Origin: Bathymodiolus brooksi
Lineage: Eukaryota; Mollusca; Bivalvia; Mytilida; Modiolidae
DNA: 64,000 nucleotides
Assembly (NCBI GenBank): GCA_963680875.1
Contig: OY804577.1
Coordinates: 147,392,196-147,456,195 of the forward strand
Direction of reading: 5' to 3'
Each line of letters opens with the position of its first letter. Positions within the stretch are counted from its first letter, which is position 1. Made by a program: the position numbers and the translations under genes. Positions 1 through 10,400 of the stretch are shown piece after piece. A model generated the notes under the pieces. That model did not search any database, had not been told where the DNA came from, and saw nothing but the letters and a program-made list of their open reading frames with translations.

Positions 1-3000
1 GGCGGCTACGGCAGGACTTAGTTTAACATTGGACCCTATGGGAAAAATGTTTCAAAACGCTTCTTCTCTGAAACCACTTGGATAATTGAAACCAAACTGC
101 CTAGGAATGATCATTGGAAGGTCGTCTACAAATTTTATGTTTTTTATGCCATTCGGAAATCCAAGATGGCCACCACCGCAATACATAGATTAACATTGGA
201 CCCTATGGGAAAATATTCAAATGCCTTCTACTCAGAAACTACAAATATGATTAAAGCCAAACTGTACATGAATGTTCATTAGATGGTCCTCTACAAAATT
301 TACGTTTTTTGTTCTGGTATGAAATTCAAAATGGCGGCTACGGCAGGACTTAGTTTAACATTGGACCCTATGGGAAAAATGTTTCAAAACGCTTCTTCTC
401 TGAAACCACTTGGATAATTGAAACCAAACTGCCCAGGAATGATCATTGGAAGGTCCTCTACAAAGTTTCTGTTTTTTTATGCCGATCGAAAATTCAAGAT
501 GGCCGCCACCGCAGGACATAGATTAACATTGGAACCTATGGGAAAATGTTCAAATGCCTTCTTCTCAGAAACTACAAATATGATTAAAGCCAAACTGTAC
601 ATGAATGTTCATTGGATGATTCTCTACAAACAATACGTTTTTTGTTCCGATATGAAATTCAAAATGGCGGCTACGGCAGGACTTAGTTTAACATTGGACC
701 CTATGGGAAAAATGTTTCAAAATGCTTCTTCTCTGAAACCACTTGGATAATTGAAACCAAACTGCCCAGGAATGATCATTGGAAGGTCCTCTACAAGGTG
801 TGTGTTTTTTATGCCGATCGGAAATCCAAGATGGCCACCACCGCAGGACATAGATTAACATTGGACCCTATGGGAAAATGTTCAAATGCCTTCTTCTCAG
901 AAACTACAAATATGATTAAAGCCAAACTGTACAAGAATGTTCATTGGATGGTCCTCTACAAACTTTACGTTTTTTGTTCCGATATGAAATTCAAAATGGC
1001 GGCTACGGCAGGACTTAGTTTAACATTGGACCCTATGGGAAAAATGTTTCAAAATGCTTCTTCTCTGAAACCACTTGGACAGTTGAAACCAAACTAACAT
1101 TGGACCCTATGGGAAAAATGTTTCAAAATGCTTCTTCTCTGAAACCACTTGGACAGTTGAAACCAAACTGCCCAGGAATGATCATTGGAAGGTCCTCTAC
1201 AAAGTTTCTGTTTTTTATGCCGGTCGGAAATCCAAGATGGCCACCACCGCAGGACATAGATTAACATTGGACCCTATGGGAAAATGTTCAAATGCCTTCT
1301 TCTCAGAAACTACAAATATGATTAAAGCCAAACTGTACATGAATGTTCATTGGATGGTCCTCTACAAACTTTGCGTTTTTTGTTCCGATATAAAATTCAA
1401 AATGGCGGCTACGGCAGGACTTAGTTTAACATTGGACCCTATGGGAAAAATGTTTCAAAACGCTTCTTCTCTGAAACCACTGGGATAATTGAAACCAAAC
1501 TGCCCAGGAATGATCATTGGAAGGTCCTCTACAAGGTGTGTGTTTTTTATGCCGATCGGAAATCCAAGATGGCCACCACCGCAGGACATAGATTAACATT
1601 GGACCCTATGGGAAAATGTTCAAATGCCTTCTTCTCAGAAACTACAAATATGATTAAAGCCAAACTGTACAAGAATGTTCATTGGATGGTCCTCTACAAA
1701 CTTTACGTTTTTTGTTCCGATATGAAATTCAAAATGGCGGCTACGGCAGAACTTAGTTTAACATTGGACCCTATGGGAAAAATGTTTCAAAACGCTTCTT
1801 CTCTGAAACCACTTGGATAATTGAAACCAAACTGCCTAGGAATGATCATTGGAAGGTCCTCTACAAATTTTATGTTTTTTATGCCGATCGGAAATCCAAG
1901 ATGGCCACCACCGCAATACATAGATTAACATTGGACCCTAAGGGAAAATATTCAAATGCCTTCTACTCAGAAACTACAAATATGATTAAAGCCAAACTGT
2001 ACATGAATGTTCATTAGATGGTCCTCTACAAAATTTACGTTTTTTGTTCTGGTATGAAATTCAAAATGGCGGCTACGGCAGGACTTAGTTTAACATTGGA
2101 CCCTATGGGAAAAATGTTTCAAAACGCTTCTTCTCTGAAACCACTTGGATAATTGAAACCAAACTGCCCAGGAATGATCATTGGAAGGTCCTCTACAAAG
2201 TTTCTGTTTTTTTATGCCGATCGGAAATTCAAGATGGCCGCCACCGCAGGACATAGATTAACATTGGACCCTATGGGAAAATGTTCAAATGCCTTCTTCT
2301 CAGAAACTACAAATATGATTAAAGCCAAACTGTACAAGAATGTTCATTGGATGGTCCTCTACAAACTTTACGTTTTTTGTTCCGATATGAAATTCAAAAT
2401 GGCGGCTACGGCAGGACTTAGTTTAACATTGGACCCTATGGGAAAAATGTTTCAAAACGCTTCTTCTCTGAAACCACTTGGACAGTTGAAATCAAACTAA
2501 CATTGGACCCTATGGGAAAAATGTTTCAAAATGCTTCTTCTCTGAAACCACTTGGACAGTTGAAACCAAACTGCCCAGGAATGGTCATTGGAAGGTCCTC
2601 TACAAAGTTTCTGTTTTTTATGCCGGTCGGAAATCCAAGATGGCCACCACCGCAGGACATAGATTAACATTGGACCCTATGGGAAAATGTTCAAATGCCT
2701 TCTTCTCAGAAACTACAAATATGATTAAAGCCAAACTGTACAAGAATGTTCATTGGATGGTCCTCTACAAACTTTACGTTTTTTGTTCCGATATGAAATT
2801 CAAAATGGCGGCTACGGCAGGACTTAGTTTAACATTGGACCCTATGGGGGAAATGTTTGAAAACGCTTCTTCTCTGAAACCACTAGAACAGTTGAAACCA
2901 AACTGCCCAGGAATGATCATTGGAAGGTCCTCTACAAATTTTATGTTTTTTATGCAGATCGGAAATCCAAGATGGCCGCCACCACAATACATAGATTAAC

Positions 3001-4171
3001 ATTGGACCCTAAGGGAAAATGTTCAAATGCCTTCTTCTCAGAAACTACAAATATTATTAAAGCCAAACTGTACATGAATGTTCATTGGATGGTCCTCTAC
3101 AAACGTTAGGTTTTTTGTTCCGATATGAAATTCAAAATAGCGGCTACGGCAGGACTTAGTTTAACATTGGACCCTATGGGAAAAATGTTTCAAAACGCTT
3201 CTTCTCTGAAACCACTTGGACAATTGAATCCAAACTGCCCAGGAATGATCATTGGAAGGTCCTCTACAAAGTTTCTGTTTTTTTATGCCGATCGAAAATT
3301 CAAGATGGGCACCACCGCAGGACATAGATTAACATTGGACCCTATGGGAAAATGTTCAAATGCCTTCTTCTCAGAAACTACAAATATGATTAAAGCCAAA
3401 CTGTCCATATGTGTGTACATTGGATGGTCCTCTACAAACTTTACGTTTTTTGTTCCGATATGAAATTCAAAATGGCGGCTACGGCAGGACTTAGTTTAAC
3501 AATGGACCCTATGGGAAAAATGTTTCAAAACGCTTCTTCTCTGAAACCACTTGGATAATTGAAACCAAACTGCCCAGGAATGATCATTGGAAGGTCCTCT
3601 ACAAGGTGTGTGTTTTTTATGCCGATCGGAAATCCAAGATGGCCACCACCGCAGGACATAGATTAACATTGGACCCTATGGGAAAATGTTCAAATGCCTT
3701 CTTCTCAGAAACTACAAATATGATTAAAGCCAAACTGTACATGAATGTTCATTGAATGGTCCTCTACAAAATATACGTTTTTTGTTCTGATATGAAATTC
3801 AAAATGGCGGCTACGGCAGGACTTAGTTTAACATTGGACCCTATGGGAAAAATGTTTCAAAATGCTTCTTCTCTGAAACCACTTGGACAGTTGTAACCAA
3901 ACTGCCCAGGAATGATCATTGGAAGGTTCTGTTTTTTATGCCGATCGGAAATCCAAGATGGCTGCCACCACAGGTCATAGTATTAACACAGAACCATATG
4001 GGGAAAATACAGAAATATATTCTTCTCTGAAGCTATTGCACTGATTGAACCTAAACTGTGCATCAATCATTGGAAGGTCCTTTACAAACTTTGTGTTTTT
4101 TATGTTGATCGTAATTCCAAGATGACGCAGGACATAGTTTTTACATAGGACCAATTGGTTTTTTTTATTAC
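1..4171 (+). repeat. ~332-bp dimeric satellite, about 12 units
   Basis: The anchor ATGGCGGCTACGGCAGG (or a close variant) recurs at about 331, 664, 996, 1402, 1734, 2066, 2399, 2805, 3137, 3472 and 3804, a period near 332 bp. Each unit is a dimer of two diverged ~165-bp halves, both holding ACATTGGACCCTATGGGAAAA, a CTTCTTCTCTGAAAC-like stretch, GATCATTGGAAGGTCCTCTAC or a relative, and AAGATGGCC or AAAATGGCG. Two intervals are 406 bp because of an extra ~74-bp partial duplication near 1096 and 2499. The modules match those inside the element at 42398-43860, and the array ends in that family's 3' terminus, so it looks like an expanded interior of such an element. The 83-119 residue open frames here (for example LTLDPMGK) recur with the repeat and are not genes. 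The array continues left of the window. Confidence 0.92.
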
Positions 4172-4201
4172 CAGGTGAACGATACAGGCTCTTGAGAGCC
4201 T
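4172..4201 (+). mobile_element. 3' terminus of GCTCACCTG-type element
   Basis: CAGGTGAAC at 4172-4180 matches the terminal CAGGTGAGC at 43838-43846. It is followed by GATACAGGCTCT in both copies. Here the end can also form a perfect 7-bp hairpin, AGGCTCT-TG-AGAGCCT, at 4186-4201. This places the 332-bp array inside a copy of the family in + orientation whose 5' end is outside the window. The superfamily is not certain; a terminal hairpin is seen in Helitron-type elements, but a clear CTRR end was not found. Confidence 0.75.
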
Positions 4202-4380
4202 CTGGTTCTTTTGGCCATTGTGTTGTCTGTCCTTCTTCGATTGATGGATTCTGATGACTCCTATAGTATCTTCAAACTCTTCTTGTTTACTTTAATCATT
4301 CCTGTCTCCTTTAATCATACTTGTCACCTTAAAGCATATTATTTCAGATTTTTGTCAGAATAAAAATCCTCTTGCTGTAG

Positions 4381-4644
<264 letters not shown>

Positions 4645-4756
4645 TGATGTTTTTGGGACGAGCAAAACGATGGGTAGCGGGTATAAAGTGATATAAACAA
4701 ACGATATAAAACCTGAACAGATTCACTTCCACTCAAAAAGTTGGCTTCATTAGAAT

Positions 4757-5393
4757 TTAACCCTTTCACTGATGAGTCCCGAAATTTTGAGACTGCCACT
4801 TCAGTCAGTTGATTATGAGTCCCGAAAAACCGGGATTCATATAGATGGTTTGAATTTGACCTGACACTGGTTTATTTTAGATCGGAGTTATCTCTCTTAG
4901 TTCACTTCCGTTTAAGAATAAAATGGAAATTTTTTTATATGAGATAGTTTATGGACATTAGAATGGTGAAATAAAATGGTCGAAATTTGAGATAGAATGT
5001 CAAACTCATAAACAAGTATGAAGCATCCAACGATGAAGAATTTGATGTTATTTTTTGCCAGAGTACCACCATGATCTGCCAAAATGACCTTCTAAACCTT
5101 GAATTTACAGGAAATCTGTATTTTCAGTTGTTTGTTACTGTTGAATTTTATCTGAAAATTTGAGATTGGACCCAGAAAAATGGAAACACAAAAATTCAAA
5201 TTGACTCAGATAAAAATAAAGGCAAATGGACGCCCCCAACTTTATATGAAATGAAAGCCTTTTTTGGTATCGAAATGATCATCCTCATATATGTTATTTG
5301 TCCAAGTGTAGAAAGATATTTCTGTCAGAAGCCTGACCGATTCATATTTCAAAGCCCTGGATATTTAAAAGCATTTAAATACCATTATTAGTT
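4757..5393 (+). mobile_element. piggyBac-like transposon remnant in intron A-B
   Basis: TTAA at 4757-4760 is followed by CCCTTTCACTG, the form expected for a piggyBac-type 5' end with its TTAA target. A subterminal hairpin lies at 4815-4840: ATGAGTCCCG pairs with CGGGATTCAT around a 6-base loop, with one G-U pair. At 5164-5393 the + strand is open and reads GKWTPPTLYEMKAFFGI at the core, then a PSVERYFCQKPDRF stretch. This resembles the early part of the piggyBac transposase domain, where E-(M/I/L)-KAFFG followed by a P...YW region is typical; here the aromatic pair is YF. The frame stops at TAG 5391-5393. The rest of the transposase and the 3' end were not found, so this is a decayed 5' fragment. 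Confidence 0.6.
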
Positions 5394-5817
5394 CTAATAA
5401 AATATTTAAATTGTTAATTACATTTTATGTTACCTCTACAAGGTGATATCAAATTTTAAAGGTAAATATGATGAAATATCATGGTCCCAAGTAATATCTT
5501 TCAAAAGAAAAACAAATAGGATGATAATTTGAGTAATACAATTTTGGTGAATGTTTGAAATTAATTGTGTGGGTATATTTTGCCAGTGAAGCCATTGTCT
5601 GATGTGCACTGTTGTCAAGGAGGTTTGGTGAAAGGATTAAGTCTGTCTGATTCCCATGTAAGGTTCTCACAGATGAGGGACAGGGGTATTGAAATACCAT
5701 GATTGTAGACAAAATCTTCTGGTAACTTAAGAAAGGTGTACATGCAGACATTAAACTTGATCTGGTATGCTTTGATCAATCATAAAAATGTCTAATTTAT
5801 GTCAACTTGTTTTACAG
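5394..5817. other. End of intron A-B, no gene seen
   Basis: AT-rich sequence with no repeat, RNA gene or transposon that I can identify. Open frames of 60 and 90 codons on the minus strand (5436-5751) overlap each other, have no family resemblance and sit in an intron, so they are not annotated. The stretch ends in a pyrimidine-rich acceptor, TTGTTTTACAG. Confidence 0.5.
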
Positions 5818-5896
5818 GAAATCTTCACGACTTTGACAAAATGATGATAGAGAAATGGCCAATTGTACAGGCTTATGCTTTGGATGAGTATACAGG
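5818..5896 (+). CDS. Exon B of the unrecognised gene
   Basis: This 79-nt exon lies between CTTGTTTTACAG and the donor ACAGG|GTATGT. It reads in the frame set by exon A: a shared glycine, then NLHDFDKMMIEKWPIVQAYA and LDEYT, ending with GG of a split codon (phase 2). An open frame continues past the donor into the 39-bp array only because that unit is 39 bp long and lacks stops; codon content changes abruptly at the donor, so I end the exon there. A 366-codon reading from 5799 to 6899 is therefore rejected as a gene. The peptide is mixed and soluble-looking, with no motif I recognise. Confidence 0.72.
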
Positions 5897-5903
5897 GTAT
5901 GTA

Positions 5904-6772
5904 GAGATCAATAATAGAAAAATAACCCTGACCCTAACTCTGGTCTTAACCCTAACCCTAACTCTGGTCTTAACCCTAACCCTGACCCCAACTCTGGCCC
6001 TACCACTGACCCTAACTCATGAGACCAATGATAGACAAATAGCCGTAACCTTCACCCTAACCCATGAGACCAATGATAGACAAATAACCCTGACCCTAAT
6101 TCTTGAGACCAATGATAGAAAAATAACCCTGACCCTAATTCTTGAGACCAATGATAGACAAATAACCCTGACCCTAACTCATGAGACCAATGATAGACAA
6201 ATAACCCTGACCCTAATCCATGAGACCAATGATAGAAAAATAACCCTGACCCTAATTCTTGAGACCAATGATAGACAAATAACCCTGACCCTAACTCATG
6301 AGACCAATGATAAACAAATAACCCTGACCCTAAATCATGAGACCAATGATAGAAAAATAACCCTGACCCTAACCCATGAGACCAATGATAGACAAATAAC
6401 CCTGACCCTAACTCTTGAGACCAATGATAGACAAATAACCCTGACCCTAACTCATGAGACCAATGATAGACAAATAACCCTGACCCTAAATCATGAGACC
6501 AATGATAGACAAATAACCCTGACCCTAACTCATGAGACCAATGATAGACAAATAACCCTGACCCTAACTCATGAGACCAATGATAGACAAATAACCCTGA
6601 CGCTAACTCTGGCCTTAACCCTAATCATAACCCATGAGACCAATGATAGACAAATAACCCTAACCTTGACCCTAACTCTTGAGACCGATGATAGACAAAT
6701 AACCCTAACCCTGACCCTAACTCTTGAGACCAATGATAGGCAAATAGTCCTGACCCTGAACCTAAACCTTGA
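5904..6772 (+). repeat. 39-bp tandem array with telomere-like segments
   Basis: The unit holds GAGACCAATGATAGACAAAT and ACCCTGACCCTAAC, total 39 bp, with about 20 copies. The first diverged unit (GAGATCAATAATAG) starts seven bases after the exon B donor. At 5927-6010 the unit is replaced by ACCCTA/ACCCTG/CTCTGG runs that include TAACCCTAACCCTAAC, the complement of TTAGGG telomere repeat. Because 39 is divisible by 3, one frame stays open and spells a 13-residue repeat (TNDRQITLTLTHE). This sits wholly in an intron, so I treat the peptide as a by-product. Confidence 0.92.
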
Positions 6773-7345
6773 GTGTATATTTTGTCTTTGTTTAATTTTT
6801 GTTTTTTTACATTTTTATCATCTTATTTGTTGGTGTAGTGTGAACATAGTAATAGATGTTCACTTTCTTAAGTTATGGTGTATACTAATGCAATATTAAC
6901 AGAACACAAGTGGCCTTTGATTTGGCCATTGTTTGTTTATAAATGTATCTGTATTAATTGTTTAATTTATGTAGAATAAATACTATCTTTTTCACAAAGA
7001 GTTGACTGTTGACTATTAAACATGAGTGTGAATTTAAACAATGAACAGCATTGCCTTGGCAACATTATTGAGGTATATTACAATAGCAAAAGTATTAATA
7101 CCTCCGCATCATACTGTATGAATAGTCAATAGTGACGGACAAAACTCTGATAAAAAATCAAACTTGAATATGATCATCAAACATATTGTGACACATCTAC
7201 CCTTGTCTTTTTCAAACTATTTTACTCTATGCCCATCGTGAGTTCTTACCACAGCATTTTGAAGTCAGAGGCAATTTTTACTTTTATTATTAGAAATTAT
7301 CATCAAATAATAACATTGTATATCCTTGACATTGGTTTATTTTAG
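6773..7345. other. Rest of intron B-C, no gene seen
   Basis: Unique AT-rich sequence between the 39-bp array and exon C. No repeat, RNA gene or coding similarity was recognised. It ends in GGTTTATTTTAG, a plausible acceptor. Confidence 0.5.
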
Positions 7346-7373
7346 GGGAGGATTCTTTACAATGAAGCATGAG
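7346..7373 (+). CDS. Exon C, a 28-nt micro-exon
   Basis: AG at 7344-7345 precedes a 28-nt stretch ending GAG|GTAAGTG, a strong donor. Joined to the two spare bases of exon B it reads GGGFFTMKHE with no stop and ends in phase 0. The alternative AG at 7349-7350 would put a TGA in frame, so the first AG is preferred. The exon is short, but both splice sites are good and it bridges exon B to exon D in frame. The intron after it is the largest complete one in the window (about 25.2 kb). Confidence 0.62.
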
Positions 7374-7417
7374 GTAAGTGTATTAAAAAAAAACTGCATG
7401 AAATTTTAGTCAGCATT

Positions 7418-10400
7418 GAAACTAATTCTCTCTCACATAGGAAGTAATTCTCTCTCACATAGAAACTAATTCTCTCTCACATAGAAACTAATTCTCTCTC
7501 ACATGGAAACTAATTCTCTCTCACATAGAAACTTATTCTCTCACATAGAAACTAATTCTCTCTGACATAGAAACTAATTCTCTCACATAGAAACTAATTC
7601 TCTCTGACATAGAAACTAATTCTCTCTCACATGGAAACTAATTCTCTCTCACATGGAAACTAATTCTCTCTCACATAGAAACTAATTCTCTCTCGCATAG
7701 AAACTAATTCTCTCTCACATAGAAACTAATTCTCTCTCACATAGAAACTAATTCTCTCTGACATAGAAACTAATTTTCTCTCACATAGAAAGTAATTCTC
7801 TCTCATATAGAAACTAATTCTCTTTCACATGGAAACTAATTCTCTCACATGGAAACTAATTCTCTCTCACATAGAAACTAATTCTCTCTCGCATAGAAAC
7901 TAATTCTCTCTCACATGGAAACTAATTCTCTCTTGCATAGAAACTAATTCTCTCACATAGAAACTAATTCTCTCTCACATAGAAACTAATTCTCTCACAT
8001 AGAAACTAATTCTCTCTGACATAGAAACTAATTCTCTCTCACATAGAAACTAATTCTCTCTCACATGGAAACTAATTCTCTCTCACATAGAAACTAATTC
8101 TCTCTCGCATAGAAACTAATTCTCTCTCACATAGAAAATAATTCTTTCTCACATGGAAACTAATTCTCTCTCACATAGAAACTAATTCTCTCACATAGAA
8201 ACTAATTCTCTCTCACGTGGAAACTAATTCTCTCTAACATAGAAACTAATTCTCTCTCACATGGAAACTAATTCTCTCTCACATAGAAACTAATTCTCTC
8301 TCACGTGGAAACTAATTCTCTCTAACATAGAAACTAATTCTCTCTCACATGGAAACTAATTCTCTCTCACATAGAAACTAATTCTCTCTCACATAGAAAC
8401 TAATTCTCTCTCTTATAAAAACTAATTCTCTCTCACATGGAAACTAATTCTCTCTCACATAGAAACTAATTCTCTCTCTTATAGAAACTAATTCTCTCTC
8501 ACATAGAAACTAATTCTCTCTCACATAGAAACTAAATCTCTCTCACATAGAAACTAATTCTCTCTCATATGGAAACTAATTCTCTCTCACATGGAAACTA
8601 ATTCTCTCTCACATAGAAACTAATTCTCTCTCACATAGAAACTAATTCTCTCTCACATAGAAAATAATTCTTTCTCACATGGAAACTAATTCTCTCTCAC
8701 ATAGAAACTAATTCTCTCACATAGAAACTAATTCTCTCTCATGTGGAAACTAATTCTCTCTAACATAGAAACTTATTCTCTCACATAGAAACTAATTCTC
8801 TCTGACATAGAAACTAAGAAACATAGAAACTTATTCTCTCTCACATAGAAACTAATTTTCTCTCACATAGAAACTTATTCTCTCTCACATAGAAACTAAT
8901 TTTCTCTCACATAGAAACTAATTATCTCTCACATAGAAACTAATTCTCTCTCACATAGAAACTAATTCTCTCTCACATGGAAACTAATTCTCTCTCACAT
9001 AGAAACTTATTCTCTCTCGCATAGAAACTAATTCTCTCTCACATAGAAACTAATTCTCTCACATAGGAACTAATTCTTTCTCACATAGAAACTAATTCTC
9101 TCTCACATGGAAACTAATTCTCTCTCACATAGAAACTTATTCTCTCTCACATAGAAACTAATTCTCTCTTACATAGAAACTAATTCTCTCTCACATAGAA
9201 ACTAATTCTCTCACATGGAAACTAATTCTCTCTCACATAGAAACTAATTCTCTCTCGCATAGAAACTAATTCTCTCTCACATGGAAACTAATTCTCTCTT
9301 GCATAGAAACTAATTCTCTCACATAGAAACTAATTCTCTCTCACATAGAAACTAATTCTCTCACATATAAACTAATTCTCTCTGACATAGAAACTAATTC
9401 TCTCTCACATAGAAACTAATTCTCTCTCACATAGAAACTAATTCTCTCTCACATGGAAACTAATTCTCTCTCACATGGAAACTAATTCTCTCTCACATAG
9501 AAACTAATTCTCTCTCGCATAGAAACTAATTCTCTCTCACATAGAAAATAATTCTTTCTCACATGGAAACTAATTCTCTCTCACATAGAAACTAATTCTC
9601 TCACATAGAAACTAATTCTCTCTCACGTGGAAACTAATTCTCTCTAACATAGAAACTAATTCTCTCTCACATGGAAACTAATTCTCTCTCACATAGAAAC
9701 TAATTCTCTCTCACGTGGAAACTAATTCTCTCTCACATAGAAACTAATTCTCTCTCACATAGAAACTAATTCTCTCTCTTATAAAAACTAATTCTCTCTC
9801 ACATGGAAACTAATTCTCTCTCACATAGAAACTAATTCTCTCTCTTATAGAAACTAATTCTCTCTCACATAGAAACTAATTCTCTCTCACATAGAAACTA
9901 ATTCTCTCTCACATAGAAACTAATTCTCTCTCATATGGAAACTAATTCTCTCTCACATGGAAACTAATTCTCTCTCACATAGAAACTAATTCTCTCTCAC
10001 ATAGAAACTAATTCTCTCTCACATAGAAAATAATTCTTTCTCACATGGAAACTAATTCTCTCTCACATAGAAACTAATTCTCTCTCACATAGAAACTAAT
10101 TCTCTCTCACATAGAAACTAATTCTCTCTCATATGGAAACTAATTCTCTCTCACATGGAAACTAATTCTCTCTCACATAGAAACTAATTCTCTCTCACGT
10201 GGAAACTAATTCTCTCTCACATAGAAACTAATTCTCTCTCACATAGAAACTAATTCTCTCTCTTATAAAAACTAATTCTCTCTCACATAGAAACTAATTC
10301 TCTCTCACATAGAAACTAATTCTCTCTCATATGGAAACTAATTCTCTCTCACATGGAAACTAATTCTCTCTCACATAGAAACTAATTCTCTCTCACATAG

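Noticed and set aside
418..3463. Several 83-119 codon open frames with LTLDPMGK motifs
   Set aside because: They recur with the 332-bp satellite and have no independent coding signal.
4767..4790. Hammerhead-ribozyme-like core CTGATGAGTCCCGAAA
   Set aside because: CTGATGA and GAAA are present but the few bases between them cannot form stem II, and no matching stems I and III were found. It is better explained as the piggyBac-like terminal region.
5799..6899. Open frame of 366 codons with a 13-residue repeat
   Set aside because: It starts upstream of exon B, runs through a good donor at 5897 and is open only because the repeat unit is 39 bp (divisible by 3) and lacks stops in that frame.
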